Of a stretch of DNA of 64,000 bases, positions 13,396 through 38,487 are shown piece by piece. The position numbers and the translations under genes were made by a program. Numbering within the stretch: position 1 is the stretch's first letter; every line of letters begins with the position of its first letter. The notes under the pieces were generated by a model that saw nothing but the letters and a program-made list of their open reading frames with translations, was not told the origin of the DNA and ran no database searches. This DNA comes from Paraspadella gotoi (Eukaryota > Chaetognatha), in NCBI GenBank assembly GCA_051294375.1, contig CM119271.1, positions 9,501,308-9,565,307 of the forward strand, written 5' to 3'.

Positions 13396-16300
13396 AATTA
13401 CTGTCTCTTCGAGGAAACAAAAAAAAGGTTGAAAGCGTTTAGAGCGGTAGGTAAGTTAAACTTTACCCCGGTTCGCGCCTGGTAAAGCGATGACTTCCTC
13501 GTGTCCCGACCCTGCGTGTCCGAGCTCAAGTTGTCTGGAAAAACGTGTCGTTGCGCTCCACCTTTGATGATGATTAAACAAATTAAGCAATCGAACAATC
13601 ATTTATTCTATAACAATCAAACAGACAATCACTCACTCTTTTTATCAATTAACAATTCAATCTAATTAATGACCCAACAAGCATTCGATCAATGAAGAAA
13701 ATCAATGAAGCACTTAAATCATAGTGCCACTCAACAACCTTTAATTTAATCTTCTATCAATCTTAGATTAATGACATTAATAGTATCCGCCCCACTTAGC
13801 AATTATTTATCAAAGTAAACAGTTAGAACGCGCCAACGAAAAAAATGCTTAAAAAGAATAGGATTGAGCGCGACATCAATGATGACCAAATATTGAAGCG
13901 ATAGTAACATAAAGGATTGGTTTCGATGATAACAAATGATTGATGCCGAGGATAACGCAAATTGTTACGATGATAAACAATAATTGATGGTTAGCAGAAT
14001 AATTTGTGGTTCATTTCAAATTAGATTAAGTTCTTTCAATCTCATTTACATATTGTAGTAGTTTAGACGCATTTCTCATATCTTTGATAACCAGTTTTTC
14101 ATAGTAAGTCTTATTTACACGTTTGGCAAATAGTTTTGATGGGGTTTAATAGTGGAATTAGTTTTCCAATTATTATTCAAATATTTCATAGTAAGTATTG
14201 TTGCTTATAATAAATGGAAGTATTTTTCTTAGTTCTGCGGAAGACTGGCTCATGTTTGATAGAAGATTGTTATCGCAAAAAGCGCTAGCTAATGAATCAG
14301 TTAGGATTTCAGGGTCGGTTCTGAACCACTATGCCCTTTTCTACTTTACCAACTTACAATATAATAATCCATTATGTATCTTGTTGTAATAATAACAATA
14401 ATGGTTAAGTTAAAATACCAATAAATAACGGTATTGACCACTATTGCTTGCTCTTTATATTATTCATAAACATTATCAGTAGAAGACAGCAAAAAACAAT
14501 GCGAGATTTCTACCACTAACATAAGGTCAACAATAAATAATAATATTGATGCCCCCCGTTAGAGTGGTGCATCGCGGGATGTGGAAATTCAAAATTTCCA
14601 ACCAAGAATCTTGGCTGCCCCATTGTATTCAAGATTGATGGCGGTGATAACCAATGATCGATGTGATTGATAACGAAGAACGGGCGGAGGACAAACCGAA
14701 GGCTCCCAACTTGACGGCCGTTGTGAGAAAGCTGCGGGACGTTCATTGCGTTTAATGAACGGTCGCGGCTGAGACGGCGGCTGCCGTCGCCTGCAGCTGC
14801 GCCAAAGAAAGAGGGCGTGGTAGACGGGCGACGTTCCTGTTGCCCTTCAGTTTATTTGGAGTAAGATGGGAGGCGGGAGTTAAAGAGTGGGCGTTGAAGC
14901 TATATAATAATTATTATAATATAATTATTTAATAATTAAATATTTTTATAATTATATTCATACAAATTGTTTTAATTTATTTTAATTTCATCGTTTGAAT
15001 CCTGTTCAAAAATATTTATTTAAATTTTAATATAATAAAGTTTAATTTTCCCTAGTTCAAAAGGAGGGTCCGTAAAGAAAAGTAAGGCGTTAAATTTCGT
15101 ATTTGGGGACAATTTTTTCCAACTTTACCTTGCCCCCCATACTCCTGTAAGTCCACGGAAGACCGGGGGATGTTTCTCTCAAAATTTCGTTCAAAATTTC
15201 ATAACGCCGTTGTCCCACATGTCGGTGGGATTAGACTGCTGAAAATTAAATAAATATTGAAGAATTATTAATTGTTTAATCCGCTCGATGCTTTTGGTCT
15301 CAAGATTGGGGGAAAAAAAACGTTAGCCTTTTGTTCATCGGTCGGTCCTCCGCTCTCTGATGCCATAGCTTTAAAACTCAACGTTTGTTTAATTCATTCA
15401 ATAACTTTACAATCCGGCGCAAACACACTCGAGTACGAAGCAAGGCTTGACAAACATCAAATACCTGGGGCTGATTTGGTAATTTCGTTCTTTCTGAATT
15501 TCTGCACCAAAGTGTGAATCCTGGTCTTGCATTTTGCTCCAGGTTTCGGCTGTGCCCTTGAGCGCCCTCTGATGAAGCGACCTGGTAAACGAAAGAATCC
15601 AGAATGAAAAAAAAAACAAAACGACATCGACAGATTTCGCACTAAGACATGTTTCTCTCAACTCTCAACTACGAAAGCAGGTTTTCAGTGCATAAAATTA
15701 ATATTTTTCCTGTCATATATTGATTAATATTATCGTTTTCAATTCTGGTATAGTTTTCGCTACTCCCGGTAAACTGTTTTTTTTTTTATAAATCGATGTA
15801 CATATGCTAAGAAAATTAACCTATAAATTACCAGCAATCACAATATACTATTTTAAACCGACAGACTTTAACGAACAAAATTTAACTCGAACCGCGCGTG
15901 ACTCATCGAATCTCAGCCTCCGCAACAAAGAAGAGAAGTAAATTCCAGTTCAAACTAGGTTCGACGACGTCCGAAAAAAAAAAGAAAAAAAAGAAAAAAA
16001 GAAAGAAAGCGGGAGTCATGAAAATTGGGTTTGAAGCGAAACACGAATCCAGTTGGGTTCGGCTTTTTTTCTCTTCGAATTTTGACCCGAGAAATCATCC
16101 GCTAGAGTCTACCATCCAATTTAACCATCCACATCAGTCTTCACTATATTGCTCCGAAAAAAAAAACTCAATCAATTAGAACGATAAATTTAAGTGAGCT
16201 CGATTTTAAAAAAGCGTAGGAAAAAAAAGGAATTTAAAGACTAAAAAAACTTGAACAAGGGAACTTGTGTCATTGTCATTTTTCATTGTCACATTTCAGA

Positions 16301-18177
16301 AGAAAAAAAAAGATCAGGGACTTTGTATTATTCTATTGACTTCAAAGTATAAATAGGGTTGGATTATCCACACACAGAAGGTTCAGTTCCATCCCGAGAA
16401 GCAAAAACGCGAGAAAAGTAGCGGATGTGAACCAGAAAAACCTTTTTCCCTCCGACATTTTTTTTTTATTTTTTAGAAGAACAACATAAAAAAATTTAAT
16501 TTTCTTTGTAGCATTAACCTCATTAATAAGTTAAATTTTAAAAATTAATAGTTTTCAAACGTTTAAAAACTCCTCTCTAAATTAAATTTTTCCTGACAAA
16601 GATTTAAAAGAAATCAAGATTTTAAGAAACCTATAGAAATAAGAACACTATTCTAACACGTAATTTTAAATGATAATTATCATAATTATTATTGTTTTAT
16701 GATAATATATTTCACGCTAATGACACGCAAACAACTTTCCAACGCCACACAAACAACAAAATACTAATATATATCTTACATGTTCCAGGTCGGGCCTGTT
16801 CGTGCGCGCACCTGGATCGCCTGCAGATTGTCGCGCCAGAGATAAAGGAGATCGATTGTCTCTTCGTTTCCCCAGGCGGCGCAGCGCTGATCGTAGATGG
16901 AGGTGTAGTCGTTGCGTCCGTGAGAGGACGCGCCCAACTATAAGGGGAAAATATGGTAAAAACAAAAGGCCATCGAATGAGATTATAGTGATATGTTTTA
17001 TTGCAAAACTAGATGTATTAAAATTGTACCTAGTTTAAACCTGAATTTGTTTATGACTTCGTACCGAATGATAAAACATAACTTTTTTTGTTTGTTTACA
17101 CGAATGGCCTCTATGCAAAAGAATTGTTAGTACAAAATGCTTATGGTAAAAAGACAGGACTCTTTTTTTTTCAGCTCTGACATTTGTGATCGTCCTCCGT
17201 AGATATGACTAACGTCGGCTTCGTAGTAGATCTTTCTGACTTTTTGACTTTGTATTTTTTCTAAGTATAAAAAAACGGGACGATGATTCAGGACATGAGA
17301 GATATAAAGAGAACTGACCTTGGTAAGTCGTCTCTCTTAAAAAAATTATATTGCTTGCGGTAAAAAATGGTCGAGGTACTGTTCATATGAATACAGTTAC
17401 GTCATCGTTATCCTCTTTATCAAAAGGATTGTAATTTGGGATTTTTTTAAATGTTTAAAACGTTTTCATTCGTCTTGCTAAAAATGTTCGTTTTATAAAA
17501 GCGGTTTTGTTGTTCTTGTTGTTAAGGATTGTTTAATGTTTTCTACTTTCCTTTTATTCCTTTTAAAGTCTGCCACAGCCGCGCGTTTCTTCATAACCTC
17601 ACCTTTCCCTTACCCCGTCTTCTCCAACTTAACCTGCGGTGACTCGTCGACGTTGGTCCAGTCGAATTGAAAGGTGGGGGAGACATCTTGGCCAGGATTC
17701 TGTGATGACGATCGTCGCTGGAGGGGGAAAAGAAAAAGGAACATATTGTTTGTAATAATGATTAATATATATTATCATTAATATATATTATCGTTTCAAT
17801 AATTCGATATATGTTCGTTCACGGAAAAAAATATTTAATGTAAAAAAAAAAAAAACTTTGTTATACTTTGTCGCGCTGATCCGGATACTTGTTTAACTTT
17901 TTTTTTTTATTTACCAAATATCGATTTTTTTTCGTTCAGCTCACGAGTATACAAATTACATATCGTATTATCTGCTCATTAAAACAAAAATATTACGTCC
18001 ATCTCATATAAACGGACTGAGGAGGGGCGGATATATATATTTAATATTTATATATAAACTGCAACAACTTTTCAAAAAAATTAATTTCGCGGTTAATGTT
18101 GAATTTTTTTTTCTTTCTAAAAAAAAAACCCACTAAACTGAAAAAAGAGACACGAGATTCCTTTGCGTGTTGGAGAG

Positions 18178-18203
18178 AAGAGAGAGAGAGAGAGAGAGAG
18201 AGC

Positions 18204-18238
<35 letters not shown>

Positions 18239-18524
18239 GAGAGAGAGAGAGTGAGAGAGACAGAGGGAGAGAGAGAGAGAGACACTACCCCCTCCGAAAT
18301 TTTCTTTTTTTTTTTTCCTTTCTTCTTCCCTTTCCTCCTTTATTCTCCAAAGTCAAACCCACGTGTTCGACCGCAACTAATGACGCAATGACTATGACCC
18401 ATCTTTGCTTATTTTTTAAGTGTGCGTGTGAGTGTGCGGGGAAATGTGGGAGGCAAAAAAATTCATAGTCGAAGAGATTTTGTTAAACGCGTCTTCCCGA
18501 TCTTTTCAATTCTCCGATTCGAGA

Positions 18525-18600
<76 letters not shown>
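18178..18600. repeat. (GA)n microsatellites inside block A
   Basis: GA tracts at about 18,178-18,285 and 18,525-18,598. They have CT counterparts in A' (22,648-22,738) and A'' (24,684-24,784 and 25,026-25,130). Tract length differs in every copy. Confidence 0.9.
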
Positions 18601-18603
<3 letters not shown>

Positions 18604-19463
18604 AACAACTGCAATCGGACCGAGTCTCGCGCTGAACGTGAGAGGTTTAACCGCCCCCTTTCCTCTTCCCCGCACCCTTCCCCCCCCACCACGACCACTC
18701 CCTCTTCCGGTCGCAGCGACCACCGGCAGAAAATAATGGCCTATATTTGTCCACCGCTTTCTCACGACGATTTTTATGCTTCTTGTACATCTGCTCAATT
18801 TCATTCTCTTGTGGCGGTATATCTTCAACCGCCCACATCCATCCACGATCAGCCAAATCCCATTGGCTCAGAGGGGGAACAAACCATCCCTAAGGCTGCC
18901 TTTCATCACAGTCCTAACGATTCCCTCTGCGTTGGCAACGCGATGCCGTCCTAGGGTAAACCGCGCCAGTGACAGAGGCGCCACTGAGGGTCGGAAGCCC
19001 CTAAACCAACGTGAGATGCCCCATCCCAGTGGGCATCAACAAGCTGTTCTGGCTCTTGCCATAGTCCCTTGGTTCTCCCCCCCACTTATTTTTTCTCCTC
19101 GCAGAACGGAGTTTCGTTTTCCCTTATCTGTAACCAACTTTATCTCTCTTTTCGTTTACCCTCATCTCTCTGTTTCCTCCACCCATCACCACATTGGTGC
19201 TTTTTGTACAACATTCTACAATTCCCCCTTTCATCTTTCTGTTTTTAATTTTCCTCCCATCTGTATCTATCTTTTCGGCCCATCTCTATCTCCACCCCCA
19301 TCTCCAAACACCATCTCCAACTTCCTAAATCCATCTGTGCCCAATCCGTTTCACCGATAGCATTTAAAAAATTTTGTTTTGTAAAATTTTACTTTCTCCG
19401 ACTGGGAGTTTTGGCTCCTTTTTAGAAATAAATATTTTTTAAAAAATGTTTTATATAATTGCC

Positions 19464-19535
19464 CTAGTTTCTAACCCCCCTAAACTAAACTACCCTAAAC
19501 CACCCTAAAACCGCTCACCGCCCTAAACCCTTCGC
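19464..19535. repeat. Degenerate telomere-like CCCTAAA motifs
   Basis: A cluster of CCCTAAAC, ACCCTAAA and related units reading TTTAGGG/TTAGGG on the other strand. The equivalent cluster is at about 21,690-21,775 in A' and, eroded, at 23,763-23,815 in A''. Units are irregularly spaced, so this is at most an interstitial degenerate tract. Confidence 0.4.
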
Positions 19536-20345
19536 TAAAGTAAAAATCTGCTTTTTTTTTCGGGGAAACTCAATCCTACTAAAGGCCATCCTTATTCGCC
19601 TCTTGATTTCAACGCGACTTCGTTTCATTTTTCCGAATTTAAAAAAAAAGAAAGTCACACACAAAAAAATATCTGTCGCGGCATGTTTTTATCTTCTTTT
19701 TTTTTCTTTTATGAAAAACAATGTCAGTTTATTGTCTCTTTTAATCATTCTAAACAGGTTTTAATTCAGTCGATCGCGTAGTCCGTGTTTTTTTTCTTCG
19801 AGGATTTTCGAAATGTTTTTTTATTGTTTTTTTTTTCTCTCTCGCTAAAACCGGAGTTTTCGGACCGGGCGGTTTTTTTTTCGCGTTTTATTCCTTCTTC
19901 GTGGTTTTGTATTTTTTGTTTTCTTAAATCCGATCTGATTTGAATTAAGAATTTAAACAAAATAACCGAAGGTGATTAGGAATTTTTCTAAAGAACAGGT
20001 GTTTTTTTTTTGTTTTTTTTTTACTTCTTTTCCAAAAGTTTCTAACTCCGCAATAAAAACAATTAAACCTGAGGTTTAAGAAAAAAAAAAATTTAAACCG
20101 ATGAGGATGAACATCCGCGCTTTAGGCTGAAAAATAAAATCCTATAGAAGAGAATGAAAATTCTACGAAAAATCAGTTTGAACATAAAACATAAGCCGAC
20201 GATGACGAAAGACGAACGATGAAGACGACGTACGACGACGACGACGAGAAGGACGGCCATCCAAGTGTTCTTTTTTCTTTCTTTTTACTTCTTTTTCTTT
20301 CCGTCCACCAAATCCTGCGCTGGTAAGGCGGTTTTGTCCTTCCCC

Positions 20346-20364
20346 CAGATCTTCCGCAACGAGC

Positions 20365-20400
<36 letters not shown>

Positions 20401-20887
20401 GAGAGACGAGAGAGAGAAAAGAAAGAAAGAAGAGAAAGAAAGAAACAGAAAGAAAGAAAAAAGAAAGAAAGAAAGAAAGAAAGAAGAAAGGAAAGAAAAG
20501 AAAAGAAAGAAAGAAAGAAGAAAGAAAGAAGGAGAGGAGAGAATCGGGAGAGAGAGAGAGAAATATCAACCTACGTAGACAAAGAGAGTGGTTGCTCGCC
20601 GACGACACGCACGAACGACGACGAACGACGACGACGACGCTGACGAAAGCGAGTTTCGCCGAAAAACTAAAAAAAAACCCGAGGAGAACGAGGGAGAGCG
20701 GAGGTGAGTCGAGATCAAAACTGGATTCGATCCCGGACCTTCCCCACGCGGCGGCTGAGGGCGGCTGGGGGCTGTTGCAGCCGCCAAGCGTTCGACGAAG
20801 TCGGATTGGCCGCGTTGGTCCGGTCGGACCGACGACGTAGAAGCCGAAGAACCGCTGAGAACGCTGCCGCCGCCGCCGCGCGCGCTG
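20346..20887. other. Centre of the inverted repeat: GA/GAAA microsatellite and CpG-rich spacer
   Basis: 20,350-20,545 is a GA/GAAA-rich tract resembling the reverse of 22,980-23,200. 20,580-20,887 is a CpG-rich single-copy spacer with (GAC)n. A donor-like GGAGGTGAGT at about 20,698-20,707 on the plus strand would suit an untranslated first exon of the plus-strand gene, but I cannot link it to a coding exon. Open frames here are arginine-rich and differ on each strand, so I do not call a gene. Confidence 0.4.
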
Positions 20888-22945
<2,058 letters not shown>

Positions 22946-23204
22946 TGTAGGCTTAGTATTTCTCCTCTCTCTCTCTCCTCTCTCTCTTCTCTCTCTCTCT
23001 CTCTTCTCTTCTCATCTCTCTCTCCTCTCTCTCTCTCTCTCTTCTCTCTTTCTTCTTTCTCTTCTTCTCTTCTTCTTCCTGTTCTTCTTCTTCTTTCTTT
23101 CTTTCTTTCTTTCTTTTCTTTCTTTTCTTTCTTCTTCTGTCTCTTCTTTCTTTTCTTCCTCTCTCTTCTCTTTCTCTTTCTCTCTCTCTCTCTCCTCTCG
23201 TGCG

Positions 23205-25161
<1,957 letters not shown>

Positions 25162-25186
25162 NNNNNNNNNNNNNNNNNNNNNNNNN
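25162..25186. other. Assembly gap (exactly 25 N)
   Basis: A 25-N spacer between the triplicated block and the right arm. Comparison with 18,130-18,165 shows the flanks are contiguous in the other copy. Confidence 0.99.
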
Positions 25187-25645
25187 TTTTCAGTTTAGTG
25201 GTTTTTTTTTTTAGAAAGAAAAAAAAATTCAACGATAACCGCGAAATTAATTTTTTTGAAAAGTTTGTGCAGTTTATATATAAATATTAAATATATATAT
25301 CCGCCCCCTCCTCAGTGCGTTGATATGAGATGACGTAATATTTTTGTTTTAATAGCAGATAATACGATTATGTAATTTGTATACTCGTGAGCTGACGAAA
25401 AAAAAATCGATATTTGGTAAATAAAAAAAAAAGTTAAACAAGTATCCGGATCAGCGCGACAAAGTATAACAAAGTTTTGTTTTTTTTTTTACATTTAAAT
25501 ATTTTTTTCCGTGACGAACATATTATCGAATTATTTGAAACGATAATATATTTTAATGATAATATATATTAATCATTATTACAACAATATGTTCCCTTTT
25601 TCTTTTCCCCCTCCAGCGACATCGTCTCACAGAATCGTGGCCAAG

Positions 25646-34687
<9,042 letters not shown>

Positions 34688-35448
34688 TTGCGGATGTGCC
34701 CGGTCCGATAGAGAGACTAAATGGATTTGCCCGGTCCTGATCTTTGGGCAAAGTCTCTCTGTCTCCTTCACATACACCCCCCCCCCTTTCCTTACCTCCA
34801 CGGATTCACACTCTTGACCCGATCGCTTAGTCAACTGCAACAACAACAACAACCACAACGACGACGACAAGATTAAGCCGGATCGATCCGGTTTTATAGA
34901 TTCGACGGCCGCTAATTATTTCCTTATATCGATATCGCATCGATTTACGTTATTATTATTATTAATATTATTAGTACTATTTCTAGAAATGTTTCCGGTT
35001 TTTTTTTCTTTTCTTTTCATTATTTTGCTTCATAGCCAAAATTAAAAATAAAATGAGCAATCTGTTGGTGAGTGCCTCGGTAACTTACCGTGTGAATTCG
35101 AAGGGAAAAAAAGCCGTGAAATATTTATTATTAAATAAATAGCGACTTGGAATTTATCGTCTTGAAATTCTTAGACTTAATTTATTTTTCATTAACCATT
35201 TTTTTTCCTCCTCATTGCGCTATTTCTTTTTTGACTCAAGATCGTTTATAATTTCTTTTTCTTTTTTTGTTTTTTTGTTTTTTTTTTTTGCTCAATACAC
35301 AACAACAAAAAAATTAAAACCGTACGATCTGATCCTTCCGTGATCTTTTATTTATGAGTAGAAATCGTTTCACCTTAGAATTATTTTCTTTTTTTTTTTT
35401 GCCCGTTTTATGTTTTATACACCGTCGCCCATAGTTTTTATTAGCTAG

Positions 35449-35522
<74 letters not shown>

Positions 35523-36886
35523 AATAGTTTATATCCTCTTCCACATTTTCTCCCTCCTCCCCCCCCCTCCACACCCCATTTTGTGCATTTTTTTTAATCC
35601 GCCGATTTTTCTGTTGTAGAGATTTTTCGGCACTACCCCCCCCCTCGATACCCCTGATTTATCACTACACTCCCCCCGACCCCTCTATGAAATTGGTACA
35701 ACCAATATATTTTTTTAATGAGTTCACACATTTTGACGAAAAAAAAAACACAAACTATTTGAAAAAGAAAAAAAATTAAAACACCAGTTTGGGTTCTTCT
35801 TCCCTCAACACGTGTTTTTTTTGTTTTTTTTTATCGCTCTACTTCTCTCGCCGATCTCTCTCGTTTTAAAAACGAAAACATAAACAAAAACAAAGGATTA
35901 AAAAAAAACAACGAAACGAAACGACGTGAAATCAGAATATTTAATCTCGGAAACTCTCGATAAATGCCTCATTAGCGTGTTCCATTTTGCGTAATTAAAA
36001 AAGAAATTGGTATTTTAGCGGAATGGCACGTGCTTATACGCCTCATTGCCTTCCTTTATTCCCTATTCCTTCGGATCAGTTTTTAATATTATTTTTTTTA
36101 TCACTAGTAGGGTGCCTCATATGTTTTATGAGATTACGATTTAACCAGTTTTTTTTTTAAAGTTTAATATAGTATTTCGCTTTCCAGTTTATGTATGTAG
36201 TTTAAAAATGAGATAATTTAGTTTGCGAGTTAATCAACTTTATTAGTTTGACTAGATTTATTTTTCAAATAAATTCATGTTTGTAAAAAGAAAAACCAAT
36301 TCTTAACAGTCGTTTGTAAAAGTCGATGACAGATATTTTTTTCTAACCGGAATTCCCCTTTTTCCCCCCATAAATTTCCCTCTTATTATGTTTATTATAA
36401 TTAGAAAAAGTTTTGCTTTGTTCCATACTACTCATCCATTTGTTTAAGCTATGTTTCACTCCAAAATGCCTTAAGCCTTCGCCAGACTATTTACAGATTC
36501 TTTTCTAGTAAATGTTGAACTCTTGAAAAATCCCCAGCGTTATTTTTTATTCAATTCAAAACAATAGTTAAAAATTTACATTGATTAATGAAATTAAATG
36601 CTAAAATTGAAATAATTTGTTAGTTAACAGTACGCAATAGATAGCTTTTTTTTTAAAACAAATGCGTGACTAGACAACCAGATTTATATGAAATGATTCT
36701 TCATTCCTCATTTTTTTAATTTATTTATTTTTTTTTTTGACGATAAGAAAACAATGGTCAAAAAATAGATAAAGAAATGAAATTAAATGGTGAAATTTAA
36801 GTGATCGTGGTTCATTCCCATTTTGAGTTTTTCTCAAACGGATGAATGAAATGACAGACAGATGCGTGAAATGAAAGTCAACATCT
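34688..36886. other. Convergent intergenic region and 3' UTRs
   Basis: This separates the stop of the Myb/SANT-like gene (plus) from the stop of EFCAB7 (minus). It is AT-rich with many T runs and a CT tract at 35,454-35,519. Candidate AATAAA-type signals exist in both directions but cannot be assigned without transcripts. Homology to the left arm ends near 35,345. No coding sequence seen. Confidence 0.6.
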
Positions 36887-37130
36887 TCACTCTTCGTCTT
36901 CCTCTTCTTCCTCCTTCCACGAGACGCTCCAAGGCTTCGTCTCGTCCACGGGAACCAGCTGAAACAGCAGCGCCATCGTCTTCGGCTCCAGATCCACCGA
37001 CGCCGTCAGCGCGCGACCCCGCAGCTGCGACGCCGCGTTCCTGCTGGCGCCGCAGTCGAAGCGAATTCGGCGACGGGATTTTGCGCCGCGATTTTCGGCC
37101 GCTAACATTACTTTGTAGTCCGAGTTGTAG
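36887..37130 (-). CDS. EFCAB7: EFCAB7 terminal exon
   Basis: Begins after CTCCCAG and continues the codon split at the previous donor to give TYNSDYKVMLAAEN. It contains DLEPKTMALLFQLVPVDE, matching the conserved C-terminal EFCAB7 block, and ends in an acidic Glu/Asp tail before TGA. The acidic tail is not in the vertebrate protein. Confidence 0.85.
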
Positions 37131-38399
37131 CTGGGAGAATTAGGGGGGAGAGAATAATAAGTTTTAACATTCGTTGAATCAGGTTGAGAATAGGGCAAGA
37201 TCATACCAAAATAAAATTGGTGCAACCAATATAAAAATTAACCATTCATTTAATAAATAAGCTATCTTGCCCCTGACTTTGGACAGGCTTTGGCGGTTTA
37301 AGGCCTCCATCACTCTTGCAGGGACCTGCTATGTCATTATCTTGTAAGCTTTCTATCAATACTCTCTCACGGTCGAGTAGTAACAAATTGTAACATATTG
37401 TAACAAAAGCAACCTGTTCGTACGCAATTTGGAATTGGGGATTAGAAATAAGACGCTGTACTACTTTTCTCATGCTTAAAACGAACCTTGCATAAATTGG
37501 CAGCTCACAAGTAATATGGTGGACTAAAATCCACCAACCATTTATCAGCGGTCATTGGTGCCGGAGGCAAGTCATTCGCCTCCCAACCCAAAGGTCCAGG
37601 GTTCTAGCCTGGTGGCCGCCTAGCAGTTAAGAGGGACGGGGCGCTACACCCGCCTGTAACATGGTGTTACAGCCTAATCCGAAACTCAGGGACTGCTTAT
37701 ATTGAACGGTTCTATCACTAACACATATCAACAATTACTGTCTCTTCAGTAAATGAATTTAGAAACTAAAGTAGATGCTCATCCCTGGTCTCGAACGCGG
37801 AACTTTAATACTCATAATCCGGCACCCACAAAAATATCATATTTCCTAAAAGCGCTCAATTAAGTCACCCCACTTGCATTCAAACCAGAACCAGTCTCGC
37901 TTCCAACTCGCGCTTAAAATTCACGCGCGAACGCCCAATTACGTTTCACTGTCTCACGTGTGAATGACGACGTCCTTTGCGATTCGACTCTTGGTCGTGA
38001 ATCCTCGTGAAGCGAAGACGGCGGTGATCGCGTGATCGACGAGAGGTGAGAAAGGGTAAGGGCCGCAGGGTCGGAGTGAGGGAGAGCCGTCCTCGGTCCA
38101 CACCTTGAAGGGAAGGGAGGAAGGAACGCGCATGCGTGATGTCGGTTTGAGAAACTATAGACGGGTCATCCTAGTTGAAGGTAGTGAAACTCGAGAGTCA
38201 TTTAAACTTTGGTCATTTTGTCGCGAGGAATGACAAATGACAAATTTCGATGCTTTCATGATTATATTCCCTAATGGACGAGAGTGGTTACTCGCCTGTT
38301 CATAGATTAAGTTGCACCTGTTAATAGTATTTACTTTACAAACTCGTATAACAGGTAAATCGAAGGCAATATTAACAAAAACGAGTTTCCAAGTTTCGC

Positions 38400-38487
<88 letters not shown>

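Larger units (their letters stand above)
8428..17686 (-). pseudogene. Indel-broken reverse copy of the Myb/SANT-like gene
   Basis: Every exon of the plus-strand gene at 25,646-34,687 has a counterpart here in reverse order on the minus strand, from an ATG at 17,684-17,686 to a stop at 8,428-8,430. Frames are broken. In the last exon, several one-base indels make the serine/glutamate-rich tail readable only in pieces. In the exon at about 16,780-16,940, the segment before the conserved RPAW motif carries extra bases. Splice sites are largely kept. Two readings are possible: a real duplicated pseudogene, or the same locus represented by an uncorrected read. The random spread of indels over exons and introns alike favours the second. 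Confidence 0.75.
7734..18160 (-). repeat. Left arm of a ~10-kb inverted repeat
   Basis: Base-for-base, with many indels, this is the reverse complement of 25,187-35,345. Introns, exons, the embedded SINE, the CT/GA tract and the 3' flank are collinear. Examples: 8,428-8,600 pairs with 34,530-34,687; 13,165-13,395 with 29,905-30,125; 16,780-16,940 with 26,399-26,554. Differences are mostly one-base insertions and deletions, including inside exons, typical of uncorrected single-molecule reads rather than of ancient duplication. Confidence 0.9.
18160..20345 (-). repeat. Block A, inverted copy of a ~2.1-kb triplicated unit
   Basis: Reverse complement of 20,888-22,945 (A') and 23,205-25,161 (A''). 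From the gene side outward it contains a GA tract, a segment with CACGTG, a second long GA tract (18,525-18,598), a GC-rich unit with GCCAAT-type motifs, a T/A-rich stretch and the end motif ggttttgtccttcccc at 20,330-20,345. Relative to the Myb/SANT-like gene it lies immediately upstream, so it may include 5' UTR or promoter. No reading frame is conserved intact among all three copies. Confidence 0.85.

Noticed and set aside
8428-17686. Left-arm gene copy as a second functional Myb/SANT-like gene
   Set aside because: Indels break most exons and are spread randomly over introns and exons, so I list it as a broken or artefactual copy.
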